From contig OX638350.1 in NCBI GenBank assembly GCA_951813325.1, forward strand, positions 1,041,029-1,105,028: DNA of 64,000 nt, given 5' to 3'. This DNA comes from an uncultured Acidimicrobiales bacterium (GTDB taxonomy: Bacteria > Actinomycetota > Acidimicrobiia > Acidimicrobiales > Bin134). This document shows positions 38,703 to 48,221 of the stretch, piece by piece. The number at the start of each line of letters is the position of its first letter. Within the stretch, counting starts at the first letter, position 1. Position numbers and translations under genes: made by a program. The notes beneath the pieces are model-generated. The model was not told the DNA's origin. It was given only the letters and a program-made list of their open reading frames with translations, and searched no databases.

Positions 38703-38894
38703 GGTGCTCACCGTATCGGATTTTTCTTGCGAACTGGCAGGTTGGCGATGGCGGGGTACTTGTGAAATTCGACCGTCGTAACTACGCTCATGTCATTACC
38801 TGGGGACAAACTGTCACTGGTCGTCTTTAGAGTGTGCCTTCGACATTCCCCCGACAAACTCGCAGCCGCAAAGGCATGATCCCAAGGAGAAGAC

Positions 38895-39926
38895 ATGGAG
38901 CGAGAGAAGGCACTAGAGATGGCCCTTGGCCAGATCGAGAAGCAATTCGGCCAAGGCGCCGTGATGAAGATGGGCGAGAAGGGCACCATGGCCATCGAGA
39001 CCATCCCCACCGGGGCGCTCGCCCTCGATTTGGCGCTGGGCGTCGGGGGGCTTCCCCGGGGCCGGGTGGTGGAGATCTTCGGCCCGGAGTCCTCGGGCAA
39101 GACCACCCTGGCACTGCACGCGGTGGCCGAGGCCCAGCGGAACGGGGGGATCTGCGCGTTTGTTGACGCCGAGCACGCCTTGGATCCGATTTATGCCAAG
39201 GCCATCGGTGTGGACGTGGACGAGCTGTTGATCTCGCAGCCCGACACCGGTGAGCAGGCTCTGGAGATCGCCGACATGTTGATCCGGTCAAGTGCGCTCG
39301 ACGTGATCGTCATCGACTCGGTGGCCGCCCTCACCCCTCGAGCCGAAATTGAGGGGGACATGGGCGACACCCACGTGGGCCTGCAAGCCCGGCTCATGTC
39401 ACAGGCACTGCGCAAGCTCACCGCCAACTTGAACAGGTCCAAGACGGTGTGCATCTTCATCAACCAGCTGCGGGAGAAGATCGGTGTGATGTTCGGGTCG
39501 CCTGAGACCACGCCGGGCGGCCGGGCGCTGAAGTTCTACTCGTCGGTCCGGTTGGACATCCGCCGCATCGAGTCCCTCAAACAGGGAGTGGAAGTGATCG
39601 GCAACCGCACTCGGGTGAAGGTGGTCAAGAACAAGGTGGCTCCGCCGTTCCGTCAGGCCGAGTTCGACATCATGTACTCCAAGGGCATCAGCCGGGAGGG
39701 CTCGCTGCTGGATGTGGGCGTCGACTTGGACATCGTCGAGAAGTCCGGGGCCTGGTTCACCTACGAGGGGGAGCACCTCGGCCAAGGCCGGGAGAAGGCC
39801 AAGGCGTTCTTGGCCGAGCACCCCGAGATCATGGTGGAGATCACCGACCGGGTGTGGAATGCCGTGAACCCTCCGGCCCAGGAGGAAACAGCCGATGCCG
39901 AGGAACCAGCCGCGCAAACTGGCTAG
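38895..39926 (+). CDS. recA: recombinase RecA
   Basis: DNA strand-exchange protein and SOS co-protease. Walker [16 protein letters not shown] at about residues 64-78, VDAEHALDP, Walker [11 protein letters not shown], loop L2 region and [21 protein letters not shown]. Length 343. ATG follows aaggag. No actinobacterial LexA box (GAAC-4-GTTC) was seen in the 180 bases upstream, and recX does not follow; miaB does. Confidence 0.97.
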   Translation: MEREKALEMALGQIEKQFGQGAVMKMGEKGTMAIETIPTGALALDLALGVGGLPRGRVVEIFGPESSGKTTLALHAVAEAQRNGGICAFVDAEHALDPIYAKAIGVDVDELLISQPDTGEQALEIADMLIRSSALDVIVIDSVAALTPRAEIEGDMGDTHVGLQARLMSQALRKLTANLNRSKTVCIFINQLREKIGVMFGSPETTPGGRALKFYSSVRLDIRRIESLKQGVEVIGNRTRVKVVKNKVAPPFRQAEFDIMYSKGISREGSLLDVGVDLDIVEKSGAWFTYEGEHLGQGREKAKAFLAEHPEIMVEITDRVWNAVNPPAQEETADAEEPAAQTG

Positions 39927-39960
39927 CAGGCTGTTGGCAGCCGACAGGTAGCCTGGCGGG

Positions 39961-41373
39961 GTGAGCCGCAGCTATTTCATCCGCACCTACGGGTGCCAGA
40001 TGAACGAGCACGACACCGAGCGCATCGCCGGGCTCTTGGAGGCCGACGGGTTGACATCGGCCGATGCCATGGAGTCGGCCGACGTCATCGTGCTCAACAC
40101 CTGCTGCATCCGGGAGAATGCCGACAACAAGCTCTACGGCCAACTCGGCCACCTCAAACGGCTCAAGCAGTCCCGCCCCGACATGCAGATCGCGGTGACC
40201 GGCTGTCTGGCCCAAAAGGACCGGGAGCTGATCAGAGAGCGGGCCGGCCATGTGGACGTGGTGTTCGGCACCCACAACGTTCACCGGGCCGCCGAGCTGA
40301 TCGACGCGGCGACCGACGGGCCCATCGTAGAGATCCTGGAAGCAGCCGTCGAGGACGACCGCGACAGCTTCCCCTCCGCGCTGCCGGTGCGCCGGGAGGC
40401 CCCCTATGCCGCGTGGATGACCATCCAGGTGGGCTGCGACAACTCGTGTGCCTTCTGCATCGTGCCCTCGGTGCGGGGAGCAGAGATCAGCCGCCCGCTG
40501 GACATGTTGATAGCCGAGGCCGCCGACCTGGTGGCCGGCGGGGTCACCGAGATCACCCTGTTGGGCCAAAACGTCAACTCCTACGGCCGCGATCTCCAGC
40601 GGGATCGCCGCCAAGCCGGTGAGCGGGTTCCGCTGCGCCCGCTGTTCGCCGAGCTGTTGCGGGCGGTGGGCGCGGTGGACGGCATCGAGCGGATCCGGTT
40701 CACCAGCCCCCATCCCAAAGACCTGCGTCCCGAGACCATCGAGGCCATGGCCGAGGTTCCCGCGGTGTGCGAGCACCTTCACCTGCCCCTGCAATCGGGC
40801 AGCGACCGGATGCTGGCCGCCATGCATCGGGGCTATACCGCTGAGCGCTATCTGGAGCGGCTGCGGGCTGGGCGGGAAGCGGTGAACGACTTGGCCGTGT
40901 CCACCGACATCATCGTGGGGTTCCCCGGCGAGACCGAGGATGATTTCGAGCAGACGCTGCTGGTGGTAGCCGAAGCCGAGTACGACTCGGCGTTCACGTT
41001 CGTTTTCTCGCCCCGGCCGGGAACCGAGGCTGCCGAGATGGCCGACCGGTTCTGCGACCCCGACGAGGTTCGGGACCGTTTCGAGCGGCTCCGGGCTGTG
41101 GTGGAGCGCTCCAGCCGCCGGGGCAACCAGGCCCGCGTCGGACGCCGTGAAGAGGTCGTGGTGGAAGGTCCGTCCAAGCGCGATCCCGACGTGCTCACCG
41201 GCCGGACCCGCCAAAACCGCCTGGTCCATTTCCCCTCGTCGCAGAAACTGAAGCCGGGAACATTCGCCACCGTGGATGTGACCGAGGCGGGGGCCCACCA
41301 TCTGCGGGGCGAGTTGGCCGAGGTGACCGCGCCGCCCCGTTGGCGCACCCGGATCCCGGTGGCCGCGCTCTGA
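39961..41373 (+). CDS. miaB: tRNA-2-methylthio-N6-isopentenyladenosine synthase
   Basis: Radical-SAM methylthiotransferase adding the 2-methylthio group at A37 of tRNA. N-terminal YGCQMNEHDTERI, NTCCIRENAD and VTGCLAQKD carry the auxiliary-cluster cysteines; the radical-SAM motif is GCDNSCAFCIVPSVRG; a TRAM domain ends the protein (LVHFPSSQKLKPGTFATVDV). Length 470, GTG start. The terminal codons for VAAL-stop lie in the first of four 39-base tandem repeats that continue into miaA. Confidence 0.95.
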   Translation: MSRSYFIRTYGCQMNEHDTERIAGLLEADGLTSADAMESADVIVLNTCCIRENADNKLYGQLGHLKRLKQSRPDMQIAVTGCLAQKDRELIRERAGHVDVVFGTHNVHRAAELIDAATDGPIVEILEAAVEDDRDSFPSALPVRREAPYAAWMTIQVGCDNSCAFCIVPSVRGAEISRPLDMLIAEAADLVAGGVTEITLLGQNVNSYGRDLQRDRRQAGERVPLRPLFAELLRAVGAVDGIERIRFTSPHPKDLRPETIEAMAEVPAVCEHLHLPLQSGSDRMLAAMHRGYTAERYLERLRAGREAVNDLAVSTDIIVGFPGETEDDFEQTLLVVAEAEYDSAFTFVFSPRPGTEAAEMADRFCDPDEVRDRFERLRAVVERSSRRGNQARVGRREEVVVEGPSKRDPDVLTGRTRQNRLVHFPSSQKLKPGTFATVDVTEAGAHHLRGELAEVTAPPRWRTRIPVAAL

Positions 41374-42440
41374 GCAGTTCGCCATTCTCCGATCCCGGTG
41401 GCCGCGCTCTGAGCAGTTCGCCATTCTCCGATCCCGGTGGCCGCGCTCTGAGCAGTTCGCCATTCTCCGATCCCGGTGGCCGCGCTCTGAGCAGTTCGCC
41501 ATTCCCCGATCCCGGTGGCGCGCCGAACGCGCTGGCCATCGTCGGGGTCACCGCCAGCGGCAAGTCGGCAGTAGCGCTGGCCATCGCCCGCCGCCGGGGG
41601 GAAGCAGAGATCATCTCCGCGGACTCCATGCAGGTTTATCGGGAAATGGACATCGGCACCGACAAACCCTCCGCTGAGGTTCGAGCCGAGGTGCCCCACC
41701 ACCTCATCGATGTGGCCGACCCAGCGCAGGACTTTTCGTTGACCATGTTCCAAGCAGCGGCCCGCCAAGCCCGCTCCGACATCGCCGACCGGGGCCGGGC
41801 GGCGGTGCTGGTGGGAGGCACCGGGCTGTACCACCGGGCAGTGATCGACGACCTGGACATCCCCAGCCGCTATCCCGACACTGCGGCCGACCTCGAGGCG
41901 GAGCCCGACACCATCGCTCTGCACCGTCGTTTGGCCGAGCTTGATCCAGTGGCCGCATCCCGAATGGAGCCCAACAACCGGCGACGGGTCGTGCGAGCTC
42001 TGGAGGTGACGGTGGGCAGCGGCCGACCGTTCTCCTCTTACGGGCCGGGTCTGAGCGACTATCCGCCCCGCGACATCACTCAGATCGGCCTGCATCTGTC
42101 CCGAGTCGAGATCGACCGACGCATCGAGCAGCGCTACCACCAGCAGCTGGCCGACGGGTTCTTGGCCGAGGTGGAGGCGCTGGCTGAGCGCCGTCCACCG
42201 CTGTCGCGCACCGCATCCCAGGCCCTGGGCTACAAGGAGCTGCTGGCCCACCTCAACGGAGAGATGCCGCTGGATGAGGCGGTGGCGCGGGCAGTTACCC
42301 GCACCCGGCGGTTCGCACGCCGCCAAGAAAGGTGGTTCCGGCGAGACCCCCGGATCATCTGGCTTGACGCCGACGCCGATGCCGAATCGTTGGCCGACGA
42401 GGCGCTGTCCCAGCGCTCCTTTCGGATTCGCGAGACATGA
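41340..42440 (+). CDS. miaA: tRNA dimethylallyltransferase with repeat-expanded N-terminus
   Basis: Prenylates A37 of tRNAs reading UNN codons, the step before MiaB. Core motifs: P-loop GVTASGKSAVALAIA, SADSMQVYREMDIGTDKP, LVGGTGLYHRAVIDDL, NNRRRVVRALEV and GYKEL. No ATG or GTG precedes the P-loop in frame, so the likely start is TTG 41340, overlapping miaB. The first 55 residues are then four copies of a 13-residue unit DPGGRALSSSPFS produced by the DNA repeats, an extension absent from the family. The real start could lie within the repeats at a CTG. Confidence 0.9.
   Translation: MAHPDPGGRALSSSPFSDPGGRALSSSPFSDPGGRALSSSPFSDPGGRALSSSPFPDPGGAPNALAIVGVTASGKSAVALAIARRRGEAEIISADSMQVYREMDIGTDKPSAEVRAEVPHHLIDVADPAQDFSLTMFQAAARQARSDIADRGRAAVLVGGTGLYHRAVIDDLDIPSRYPDTAADLEAEPDTIALHRRLAELDPVAASRMEPNNRRRVVRALEVTVGSGRPFSSYGPGLSDYPPRDITQIGLHLSRVEIDRRIEQRYHQQLADGFLAEVEALAERRPPLSRTASQALGYKELLAHLNGEMPLDEAVARAVTRTRRFARRQERWFRRDPRIIWLDADADAESLADEALSQRSFRIRET
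41352..41519 (+). repeat. four 39-bp tandem repeats at the miaB/miaA junction
   Basis: Units at 41352-41390, 41391-41429, 41430-41468 and 41469-41507, each beginning gatcccggtggccgcgctct, followed by a 12-base partial unit. The first three are identical and the fourth differs by one T-to-C. The period is a multiple of three, so the miaA frame stays open while each unit repeats the miaB stop in the miaB frame. Confidence 0.95.
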
Positions 42441-42493
42441 GCCTCGAAAATAGGGGCGCGGCCCAGGGTGCGCGAGTTGCCAGACTGGAGCCT

Positions 42494-43276
42494 ATGCAGC
42501 TCACCAAGCACCATGGCTTGGGGAACGATTTCCTGGTCGCGTTCGCCGACGCGCTGCCGTCTGATGCCCCTTCACTGGCCCAGGCGGTGTGCCACCGCAC
42601 GCGGGGGGTGGGCGCCGATGGCCTGATATTCGGCTTGCCCGGCGATCCTGGGACAGACACCGATGTCACCATGGTGCTGTACAACGCCGATGGGAGCCGG
42701 GCCGAGATGAGCGGCAACGGCATACGCTGCCTAGCCCAGGCGGTCGTCCTGCGAGACCGGTGCGGTGGGGAGCTGAGGGTCGGCACTGACGCCGGGATTC
42801 GAGCGGTGAGCGTCGGGAATGCCGATGACCCCACCGTCATCCAGGCTCGAGTAGACATGGGGCCAGTGAACGCTGGTCCCGAGCTGGGGGCCATCGACTA
42901 TCCCCCCGGCCTGCGATTCGCCACTGCCGACGTGGGCAACCCCCATCTGGTGATCCAGGTGCCCGATGCCCGCGAAGCAGACATCGCCGGTGACGGAGCA
43001 GAGCTGTCCCGTGTCGCCGGGGGAATCAATGTGGAGTTCATCAGCCCGAGCGCTGACGGCAACGGCATCAACCTGCGGGTGTGGGAACGGGGTGTAGGCG
43101 TGACCCAGGCATGCGGGACCGGGGCGTGCGCCGCCGCCCGGGCGGCCTGTGACTGGGGATTGGTCGGCCCTTTGGTCGCTGTGTCCATGTCCGGCGGTGA
43201 CGTCACCGTGGAGTTGGGGAACACCGCAGTCTTGATCGGTGCTGCCGAATACGTCGCAGCAGTTGACTATGGCTGA
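42494..43276 (+). CDS. dapF: diaminopimelate epimerase
   Basis: Converts LL-DAP to meso-DAP. PLP-independent epimerase with two catalytic cysteines: the first in the DGSRAEMSGNGIRCLAQAV context, the second in VGVTQACGTGACAAARAAC. N-terminal LTKHHGLGNDFLV confirms the start at ATG 42494; an in-frame ATG 42437 overlapping the miaA stop would add 19 unconserved residues. Overlaps hflX slightly. Confidence 0.95.
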   Translation: MQLTKHHGLGNDFLVAFADALPSDAPSLAQAVCHRTRGVGADGLIFGLPGDPGTDTDVTMVLYNADGSRAEMSGNGIRCLAQAVVLRDRCGGELRVGTDAGIRAVSVGNADDPTVIQARVDMGPVNAGPELGAIDYPPGLRFATADVGNPHLVIQVPDAREADIAGDGAELSRVAGGINVEFISPSADGNGINLRVWERGVGVTQACGTGACAAARAACDWGLVGPLVAVSMSGGDVTVELGNTAVLIGAAEYVAAVDYG

Positions 43277-44579
43277 CCGCGAGACCCACAGAGGCGGATT
43301 CGGAAGCCACGGCGGGGAGTCGGGGGCGTTCATCGAGCGGGCCTTCCGGGAGAAGATCGTGTTGGTGGGCGTCACTTTGGGCGGCGCGGACGCGGCCCGG
43401 ACCGACGCCGATCTGGACGAACTGGCCCAGCTCATCGACACTGCTGGAGCCGACGAGGTGGGCCGGGTGGTCCAACGCCGCAGCGCACCCGATCGGGCCA
43501 CCTTCATCGGCAAGGGCAAGGTCGACGAGATCCTGGAGGCGAGTGAGCGGTTCGATGCCGACACCGTGGTGTTCGACGACGAGCTGAGCCCGGCCCAGCA
43601 GTTCAACCTGGAGAGGATCCTGGGCCGCACCGCCATCGACCGCACTGCGGTGATCCTCGACATCTTCGCCCAGAATGCCAGCAGCCAGGAGGGCCAGGCC
43701 CAGGTGGAGCTGGCCCAGCTCCGCTACCGGTTGCCCCGCCTGCGCCAGGGCCGGGGGTTCAGCCAGCAGGCCGGGGGGATCGGCACCCGGGGGCCGGGGG
43801 AGACCCAGCTGGAGGTGGACCGCCGGCGCATTCAGCGGCGCATCCACAAGTTGGAAGCTCAGCTCCGCGACATCAAAAAGAACCGCCGGGTGCAAAGCCG
43901 GAGCCGCCAACGATCGGCGCAGAGCGCGGCGACCATTGTCGGCTACACCAACGCGGGCAAGTCCCGGCTGCTCAACCGGCTCACCGACTCAGGTGTACTG
44001 GTGCAAGACCGGTTGTTCGCCACCCTCGATGCCGCCACCCGCCGCCTGGAGCTGCCCGGCGGGGAGAGGGTGCTGCTCACCGACACCGTCGGATTCATCC
44101 AGAAGCTGCCCCACCAGCTGGTGGAGGCGTTCCGGTCCACGCTCGACGTGGTGGTCGAGGCCGATCTGCTGCTGCATGTGGTGGACGCCGCCGGCCCTGA
44201 CCCCGATGCCCATATCACCGCAGTGCGCCAAGTGTTGAAGGAAATCGGTGCCGGGGCGGTTCCCGAGCTGCTGGTGTACAACAAGTGCGATCTGCTGGCT
44301 GGCCACGAGAGCCCCCTCGGCGCCAGCAGGGACGCCATCATGGTGTCGGCCGCTACCGGCGAGGGAATCGACAAGCTGGTGGCCGCAATGGCCGACCAAC
44401 TGCGCTCGAACGCGGTGATCGTCGAGCTGCTCGTGCCCTACGCCCGGGGCGAGGTGCTGGCGGCGGTGCAGCGTGCCGGGCGCGTTTTGACCACCGACAA
44501 CGAGGAGGACGGCTACCGATTGCAGGCCCGCCTCGACCTGGCGTCGGCAGCCCGGCTTTCCGAATGGGTGGTGGAGTAG
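43269..44579 (+). CDS. hflX: GTPase HflX
   Basis: Ribosome-associated GTPase that rescues or splits stalled ribosomes. N-terminal HflX domain with TFIGKGKVDEI, VVFDDELSPAQQFNLE and the glycine-rich GGIGTRGPGETQLEVDRR; G domain with VGYTNAGKSRLLNRLT, DTVGFIQKLP and NKCD. Length 436 from ATG 43269. The miaB-miaA-dapF-hflX order is typical for actinobacteria. Confidence 0.94.
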   Translation: MADRETHRGGFGSHGGESGAFIERAFREKIVLVGVTLGGADAARTDADLDELAQLIDTAGADEVGRVVQRRSAPDRATFIGKGKVDEILEASERFDADTVVFDDELSPAQQFNLERILGRTAIDRTAVILDIFAQNASSQEGQAQVELAQLRYRLPRLRQGRGFSQQAGGIGTRGPGETQLEVDRRRIQRRIHKLEAQLRDIKKNRRVQSRSRQRSAQSAATIVGYTNAGKSRLLNRLTDSGVLVQDRLFATLDAATRRLELPGGERVLLTDTVGFIQKLPHQLVEAFRSTLDVVVEADLLLHVVDAAGPDPDAHITAVRQVLKEIGAGAVPELLVYNKCDLLAGHESPLGASRDAIMVSAATGEGIDKLVAAMADQLRSNAVIVELLVPYARGEVLAAVQRAGRVLTTDNEEDGYRLQARLDLASAARLSEWVVE

Positions 44580-45712
44580 TGCCCGGTTTTGTTCCCCCTC
44601 CTTATCCCTACGACCGTCTCGACCCGCTGCGAGCGGTTGCCGAAAGATTCGACGGCGGCTGCGTGGATCTCTCGGTGGGCGCGCCGTGCGATCCCCCCCC
44701 GCCCGCGGTGGTGGCCGCGCTGTCCGCCTCCAGCGCGGAGCGGGGCTACCCGGCATCGCCGGGGTCGGCCGCCTATCGAGAGGCGGCGATGGGCTGGCTG
44801 GCCCGCCGCTTCGGTGTCGACGCCGCCGGGGCGGCGGTGGCCGGTTGCGTGGGCACCAAGGAGTTCGTGGCCTCGCTACCCCACTATTTGAAGCTGCGGG
44901 ACCCCAGCCGAGACACCGTGCTGTACCCGGCTCTCTCCTATCCTTCGTACGCCATGGGTGCCGCACTGGCCGACTGTCGGGCGGTCCCAGTGCCGGTGGA
45001 CGACCATTGGCGCCTCGACCTCGATGCAGTAGACCCCGACGATGCTGCTCGAGCTCTGTGCCTATGGGTCAATACGCCGGGCAACCCCGCAGGCGGGCTT
45101 GAAGACCTGGCGGCCATCGCCCAATGGGGCAGGGACCACCGCGTGCTGGTGTTCTGCGACGAGTGCTACATCGAATTCAGCTGGGGAGCCGACCCCGGTG
45201 CCAGCATCCTGCATCACGGCGCCCAGGGAGTGATGGCGGTCCACTCCTTGTCCAAGCGGTCGAACATGGCCGGAATCAGAGCCGGTTTCTATGTCGGCGA
45301 CCCCGAGCTGGTTGGTTATTTGTCCGAGGTACGCAAGCACGCCGGAATGATGATTCCCGGCCCAGCGCAGGCTGCCGCGGTAGCGGCGTTGCGCAACGAT
45401 GCCCATGTGGATGCCCAGCGGGTTGTGTACACCTCTCGCCTGAACCGCCTGCGGGAGATCTTCTCGGCCTATGACCCCCTCGTGGCCCTGCCCGGCGGCG
45501 GGCTGTATCTGTGGGCGGCATCTACCGACGGCGACGGCTGGGCACTGGCCCGCCAGGTGGCCGAGGAGGTGGGGGCGCTGGTCAGCCCCGGCGAGTTCTA
45601 CGGCCCGGCGGGCGCCGGCCACATCAGGGTGGCCGCGGTGGTCCCCGATGCCCGGATCGACCTGCTAGAACAGCGTATGGCCGCCTGCCGGAGCGATACC
45701 GTGGGGCAGTGA
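44579..45712 (+). CDS. dapC: succinyldiaminopimelate transaminase
   Basis: PLP-dependent class I aminotransferase making N-succinyl-LL-DAP from succinyl-2-amino-6-ketopimelate. Seen: LSVGAPCDPPPPAV, YPASPGSAAYREA, LWVNTPGNPAGG, CDECYIEFSWG and the Schiff-base lysine in HSLSKRSNMAGIRAGF. GTG 44579 shares its first base with the hflX stop and follows ggtggag. Assignment as DapC rests on adjacency to dapD and dapE plus the family pattern. Confidence 0.9.
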   Translation: MPGFVPPPYPYDRLDPLRAVAERFDGGCVDLSVGAPCDPPPPAVVAALSASSAERGYPASPGSAAYREAAMGWLARRFGVDAAGAAVAGCVGTKEFVASLPHYLKLRDPSRDTVLYPALSYPSYAMGAALADCRAVPVPVDDHWRLDLDAVDPDDAARALCLWVNTPGNPAGGLEDLAAIAQWGRDHRVLVFCDECYIEFSWGADPGASILHHGAQGVMAVHSLSKRSNMAGIRAGFYVGDPELVGYLSEVRKHAGMMIPGPAQAAAVAALRNDAHVDAQRVVYTSRLNRLREIFSAYDPLVALPGGGLYLWAASTDGDGWALARQVAEEVGALVSPGEFYGPAGAGHIRVAAVVPDARIDLLEQRMAACRSDTVGQ

Positions 45713-45737
45713 ACAAAAGCAATGCGAGGTTGACGGC

Positions 45738-46562
45738 ATGAGGGATCTGCAAACCCGGATCGAGGCGCTGTGGGCCGACCGGACGCCTATTGCCGAGGGC
45801 GACCCCGAGGCCCGGGCCGCGGTTGCAGAGGCCATCGGACTGTTGGACTCCGGAACAGCCCGGGTGGCCGAGGTGGACGGCAACGGCGAGGTCGTGGTCC
45901 ACCAGTGGCTCAAACAGGCCATCTTGCTGCTGTTCTCCATGGCGGAAATGGAAACCATGGAACTGGGTCCCTTTGAGTACGCCGATAAGATCCCCCTCAA
46001 GTCCGACTACCAGGCCTCCGGGGTGCGGGTGGTGCCCGGGGCATCGGCCCGCTGGGGTTCGTTTCTGGACAAGGGTGTGATCATGATGCCCAGCTACGTG
46101 AACATCGGGGCCCGGGTAGGAGCCAACACCATGGTTGACACCTGGGCCACTGTGGGCTCGTGCGCCCAGATCGGGGCCAACGTCCATCTTTCGGGCGGCG
46201 TGGGCATCGGGGGGGTGCTGGAGCCCCCCCAGGCGGTGCCGGTATTCGTGGGCGACGACTGCTTGGTGGGCAGCCGCTGCATTGTCGCTGATGGTGCTCG
46301 TCTGGGAGATGGCGTGGTGCTGGGCGCGGGATGCGTGCTCACCGGTTCCATTCCGGTGATCGATGCGGCCAGCGGTGAGGAGTTGGCCCGGGGCTCGGTG
46401 CCCGATTGGACGGTGGCGGTGTCGGCCACCCGATCCCGGACCTTCGACGGGGGGACATTCGGCCTGCCCTGCGTTCTGGTGATACGGCATCTCGAGCCCG
46501 GCGAGCGCCACGACAAGGCCCGGTTGAATGCCCTGTTGCGCGAGCAGGGGGCGGCCACGTAG
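45738..46562 (+). CDS. dapD: tetrahydrodipicolinate N-succinyltransferase
   Basis: Succinylates tetrahydrodipicolinate, defining the succinylase branch of DAP synthesis. Left-handed parallel beta-helix seen as hexapeptide repeats (GVIMMPSYVNIGARVGANTM, TVGSCAQIGANVHLSGGVGI), with a C-terminal acceptor region. Length 274, the form typical of the shorter DapD class. The last 28 codons and 3' flank are duplicated in tandem just downstream. Confidence 0.94.
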   Translation: MRDLQTRIEALWADRTPIAEGDPEARAAVAEAIGLLDSGTARVAEVDGNGEVVVHQWLKQAILLLFSMAEMETMELGPFEYADKIPLKSDYQASGVRVVPGASARWGSFLDKGVIMMPSYVNIGARVGANTMVDTWATVGSCAQIGANVHLSGGVGIGGVLEPPQAVPVFVGDDCLVGSRCIVADGARLGDGVVLGAGCVLTGSIPVIDAASGEELARGSVPDWTVAVSATRSRTFDGGTFGLPCVLVIRHLEPGERHDKARLNALLREQGAAT

Positions 46563-46659
46563 ACATGTTGGTGATACGGCATCTCGAGCCCGGCGAGCGC
46601 CACGACAAGGCCCGGTTGAATGCCCTGTTGCGCGAGCAGGGGGCGGCCACGTAGACATG
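46477..46659 (+). repeat. 92-bp tandem duplication of the dapD 3' end
   Basis: Positions 46477-46567 and 46569-46659 are identical over 91 bases, giving a 92-base period. Copy one encodes the end of DapD and its TAG. Copy two is an untranslated orphan that can be read to the same LREQGAAT-stop ending but has no usable start. The period is not a multiple of three. Confidence 0.95.
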
Positions 46660-46736
46660 GTTTGTCCACAGGCTGGCCGATTCGGGGAGGATCCTGTGGC
46701 TGTCGGCCTGTCGGCCCGATGTTGCCAGGAGGGGCC

Positions 46737-47801
46737 GTGACCGCTGACTTGCTGGCCAGGACGGCCGAGCTGATCGATGTGGCCTCGGTGTCGTATCAAG
46801 AGGCGGCCATCGCCGATCTCATCGAGGCCCGGCTGCGGGCTGTGCCCGCGCTGGCGGTGCATCGGGTGGGTGACAACGTGGTGGCCCGGACCGACCTGGA
46901 CCGCCCGCTGCGGGTGCTGATCGGCGGACACAGCGACACTGTGCCTCCTAAAGGGAACGCCACCGCTTGTATTGACGGCGACGTGGTGTGGGGACTCGGG
47001 GCCGCCGATATGAAGGCCGCCCTGGCCGTCATGCTGGAGCTGGCCGCCACCGTGGAAGAGCCGGCCGTGGACGTGACTTGGTTGGTATATGCCCGCGAAG
47101 AGGTGCGTATTGCCGATAGCGGCTTGCGGGAGTTGTTTGACGCCTGTCCCAACCTGCTGGCTGCTGATGTGGCTCTGTTGGGCGAGCCCACCGGGGGAGG
47201 GGTGGAGGCTGGCTGTCAAGGGTCGATGCGGGCGGTTGTCGCGCTGGCCGGCGCCCGAGCCCACACCGCCCGTCCGTGGATGGGGGTCAACGCCATACAC
47301 CGTTTGGGATTGCTGCTGAGGTTGGTGGAGGCCTACGAACCCCGCACGCCGGTGATCGACGGCTGCCAGTATCGCGAATCGCTTCAGGCGGTGGCCGTGG
47401 GGGGAGGGGTGGCGGGCAATGTGGTGCCCGACCGCGCCGAGGTCACGCTGGGCTATCGATATGCCCCAGACCGCGACCCTGCTGCCGCCGAAGCTGTTCT
47501 GCGAGAGATGTTGGCTCCTGTCCTGGACGACGATGACCAGTTCGCGGTCACCGAGCATTCGCCGGCCGCGCGGCCTGGATTGGGCCATCCGGTGTTGCAA
47601 AGGCTGATCGGGGACAACAACCTGGAGATCCGGGCCAAACTGGGCTGGACTGATGTGGCCTTCTTTGCCGAGCGGGGCATCCCGGCGGCCAACTTCGGGC
47701 CCGGCGACTCTACCTTGGCCCACACCGCACAGGAGCGAGTGGATCGAGATGCCGTCGAGTCCTACCGACGCTGCCTGGAAGCGCTGATCACGACAGGCTG
47801 A
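46737..47801 (+). CDS. dapE: succinyl-diaminopimelate desuccinylase
   Basis: Dinuclear zinc M20-family hydrolase releasing succinate and LL-DAP. Metal and catalytic motifs: GGHSDTVPPKGN (His, Asp), WGLGAADMKAALAV (bridging Asp), YAREEVR (Glu pair) and GEPTGGGVEAGCQGS; the dimerisation domain lies at about residues 160-270. GTG 46737 follows ccaggagg, a clear ribosome binding site, and gives 354 residues; an upstream open frame belongs to the dapD duplication. Completes dapC-dapD-dapE. Confidence 0.94.
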   Translation: MTADLLARTAELIDVASVSYQEAAIADLIEARLRAVPALAVHRVGDNVVARTDLDRPLRVLIGGHSDTVPPKGNATACIDGDVVWGLGAADMKAALAVMLELAATVEEPAVDVTWLVYAREEVRIADSGLRELFDACPNLLAADVALLGEPTGGGVEAGCQGSMRAVVALAGARAHTARPWMGVNAIHRLGLLLRLVEAYEPRTPVIDGCQYRESLQAVAVGGGVAGNVVPDRAEVTLGYRYAPDRDPAAAEAVLREMLAPVLDDDDQFAVTEHSPAARPGLGHPVLQRLIGDNNLEIRAKLGWTDVAFFAERGIPAANFGPGDSTLAHTAQERVDRDAVESYRRCLEALITTG

Positions 47802-47893
47802 AATACTCGGCTGAAGTTTGCAAAAGTCCAGATAGACCCCCATTTTCTGGCAGTTAACCGACAAACTGTCACCGCGGTCTGGACAATGTTCGC

Positions 47894-48190
47894 ATGGCTT
47901 TTCCCATGTGCGATCAACCCCCGACCCAGCCTGCTTTGGCCTTGGCTTCCAGCGACCCGTCTCGACGGCATCGCCCATCAGCGGTACCCCGGCTGCCCGC
48001 TCCGGTGTACTGGTTTCGCAGAGCGCTGGGAGCTGCGGTACTGCTGCTGTTCCTCTGGGCCAGCTCGCTGCTAGCCGCTGAGCTCCGCTGGGGACTGACC
48101 CCCGAAGATCCGCCGGCGTTGAACCGGCCCGAGCCGGGCTACATCATCTTGGGCGATACCGCCCTGCGGGTCAGCTCCGACAGCCGCTGA
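47894..48190 (+). CDS. small single-pass membrane protein of unknown function
   Basis: A 98-residue protein with a basic N-terminal part (SDPSRRHRPSAVPRLP), one transmembrane helix (about residues 44-62, GAAVLLLFLWASSLLAAEL) and a short outside tail ending ILGDTALRVSSDSR. In related genomes this position, between the DAP cluster and the ribonucleotide reductase, often holds a LysM-domain envelope protein. This one has the anchor but no recognisable LysM. Moderate confidence that it is expressed. Confidence 0.5.
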   Translation: MAFPMCDQPPTQPALALASSDPSRRHRPSAVPRLPAPVYWFRRALGAAVLLLFLWASSLLAAELRWGLTPEDPPALNRPEPGYIILGDTALRVSSDSR

Positions 48191-48221
48191 TCAGCAGGGC
48201 CGCGGCGGCAGCGAGGGCCGA

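Noticed and set aside
38712..38894. Possible LexA/SOS box upstream of recA (gaactggcaggttgg).
   Set aside because: The half-sites are six bases apart in place of four and the second is imperfect.
45624..47978. A very long open frame on the minus strand antisense to dapD and dapE.
   Set aside because: High GC content leaves antisense frames open; its translation is Pro/His/Arg/Gly-rich without motifs, whereas the + strand carries recognisable enzymes.
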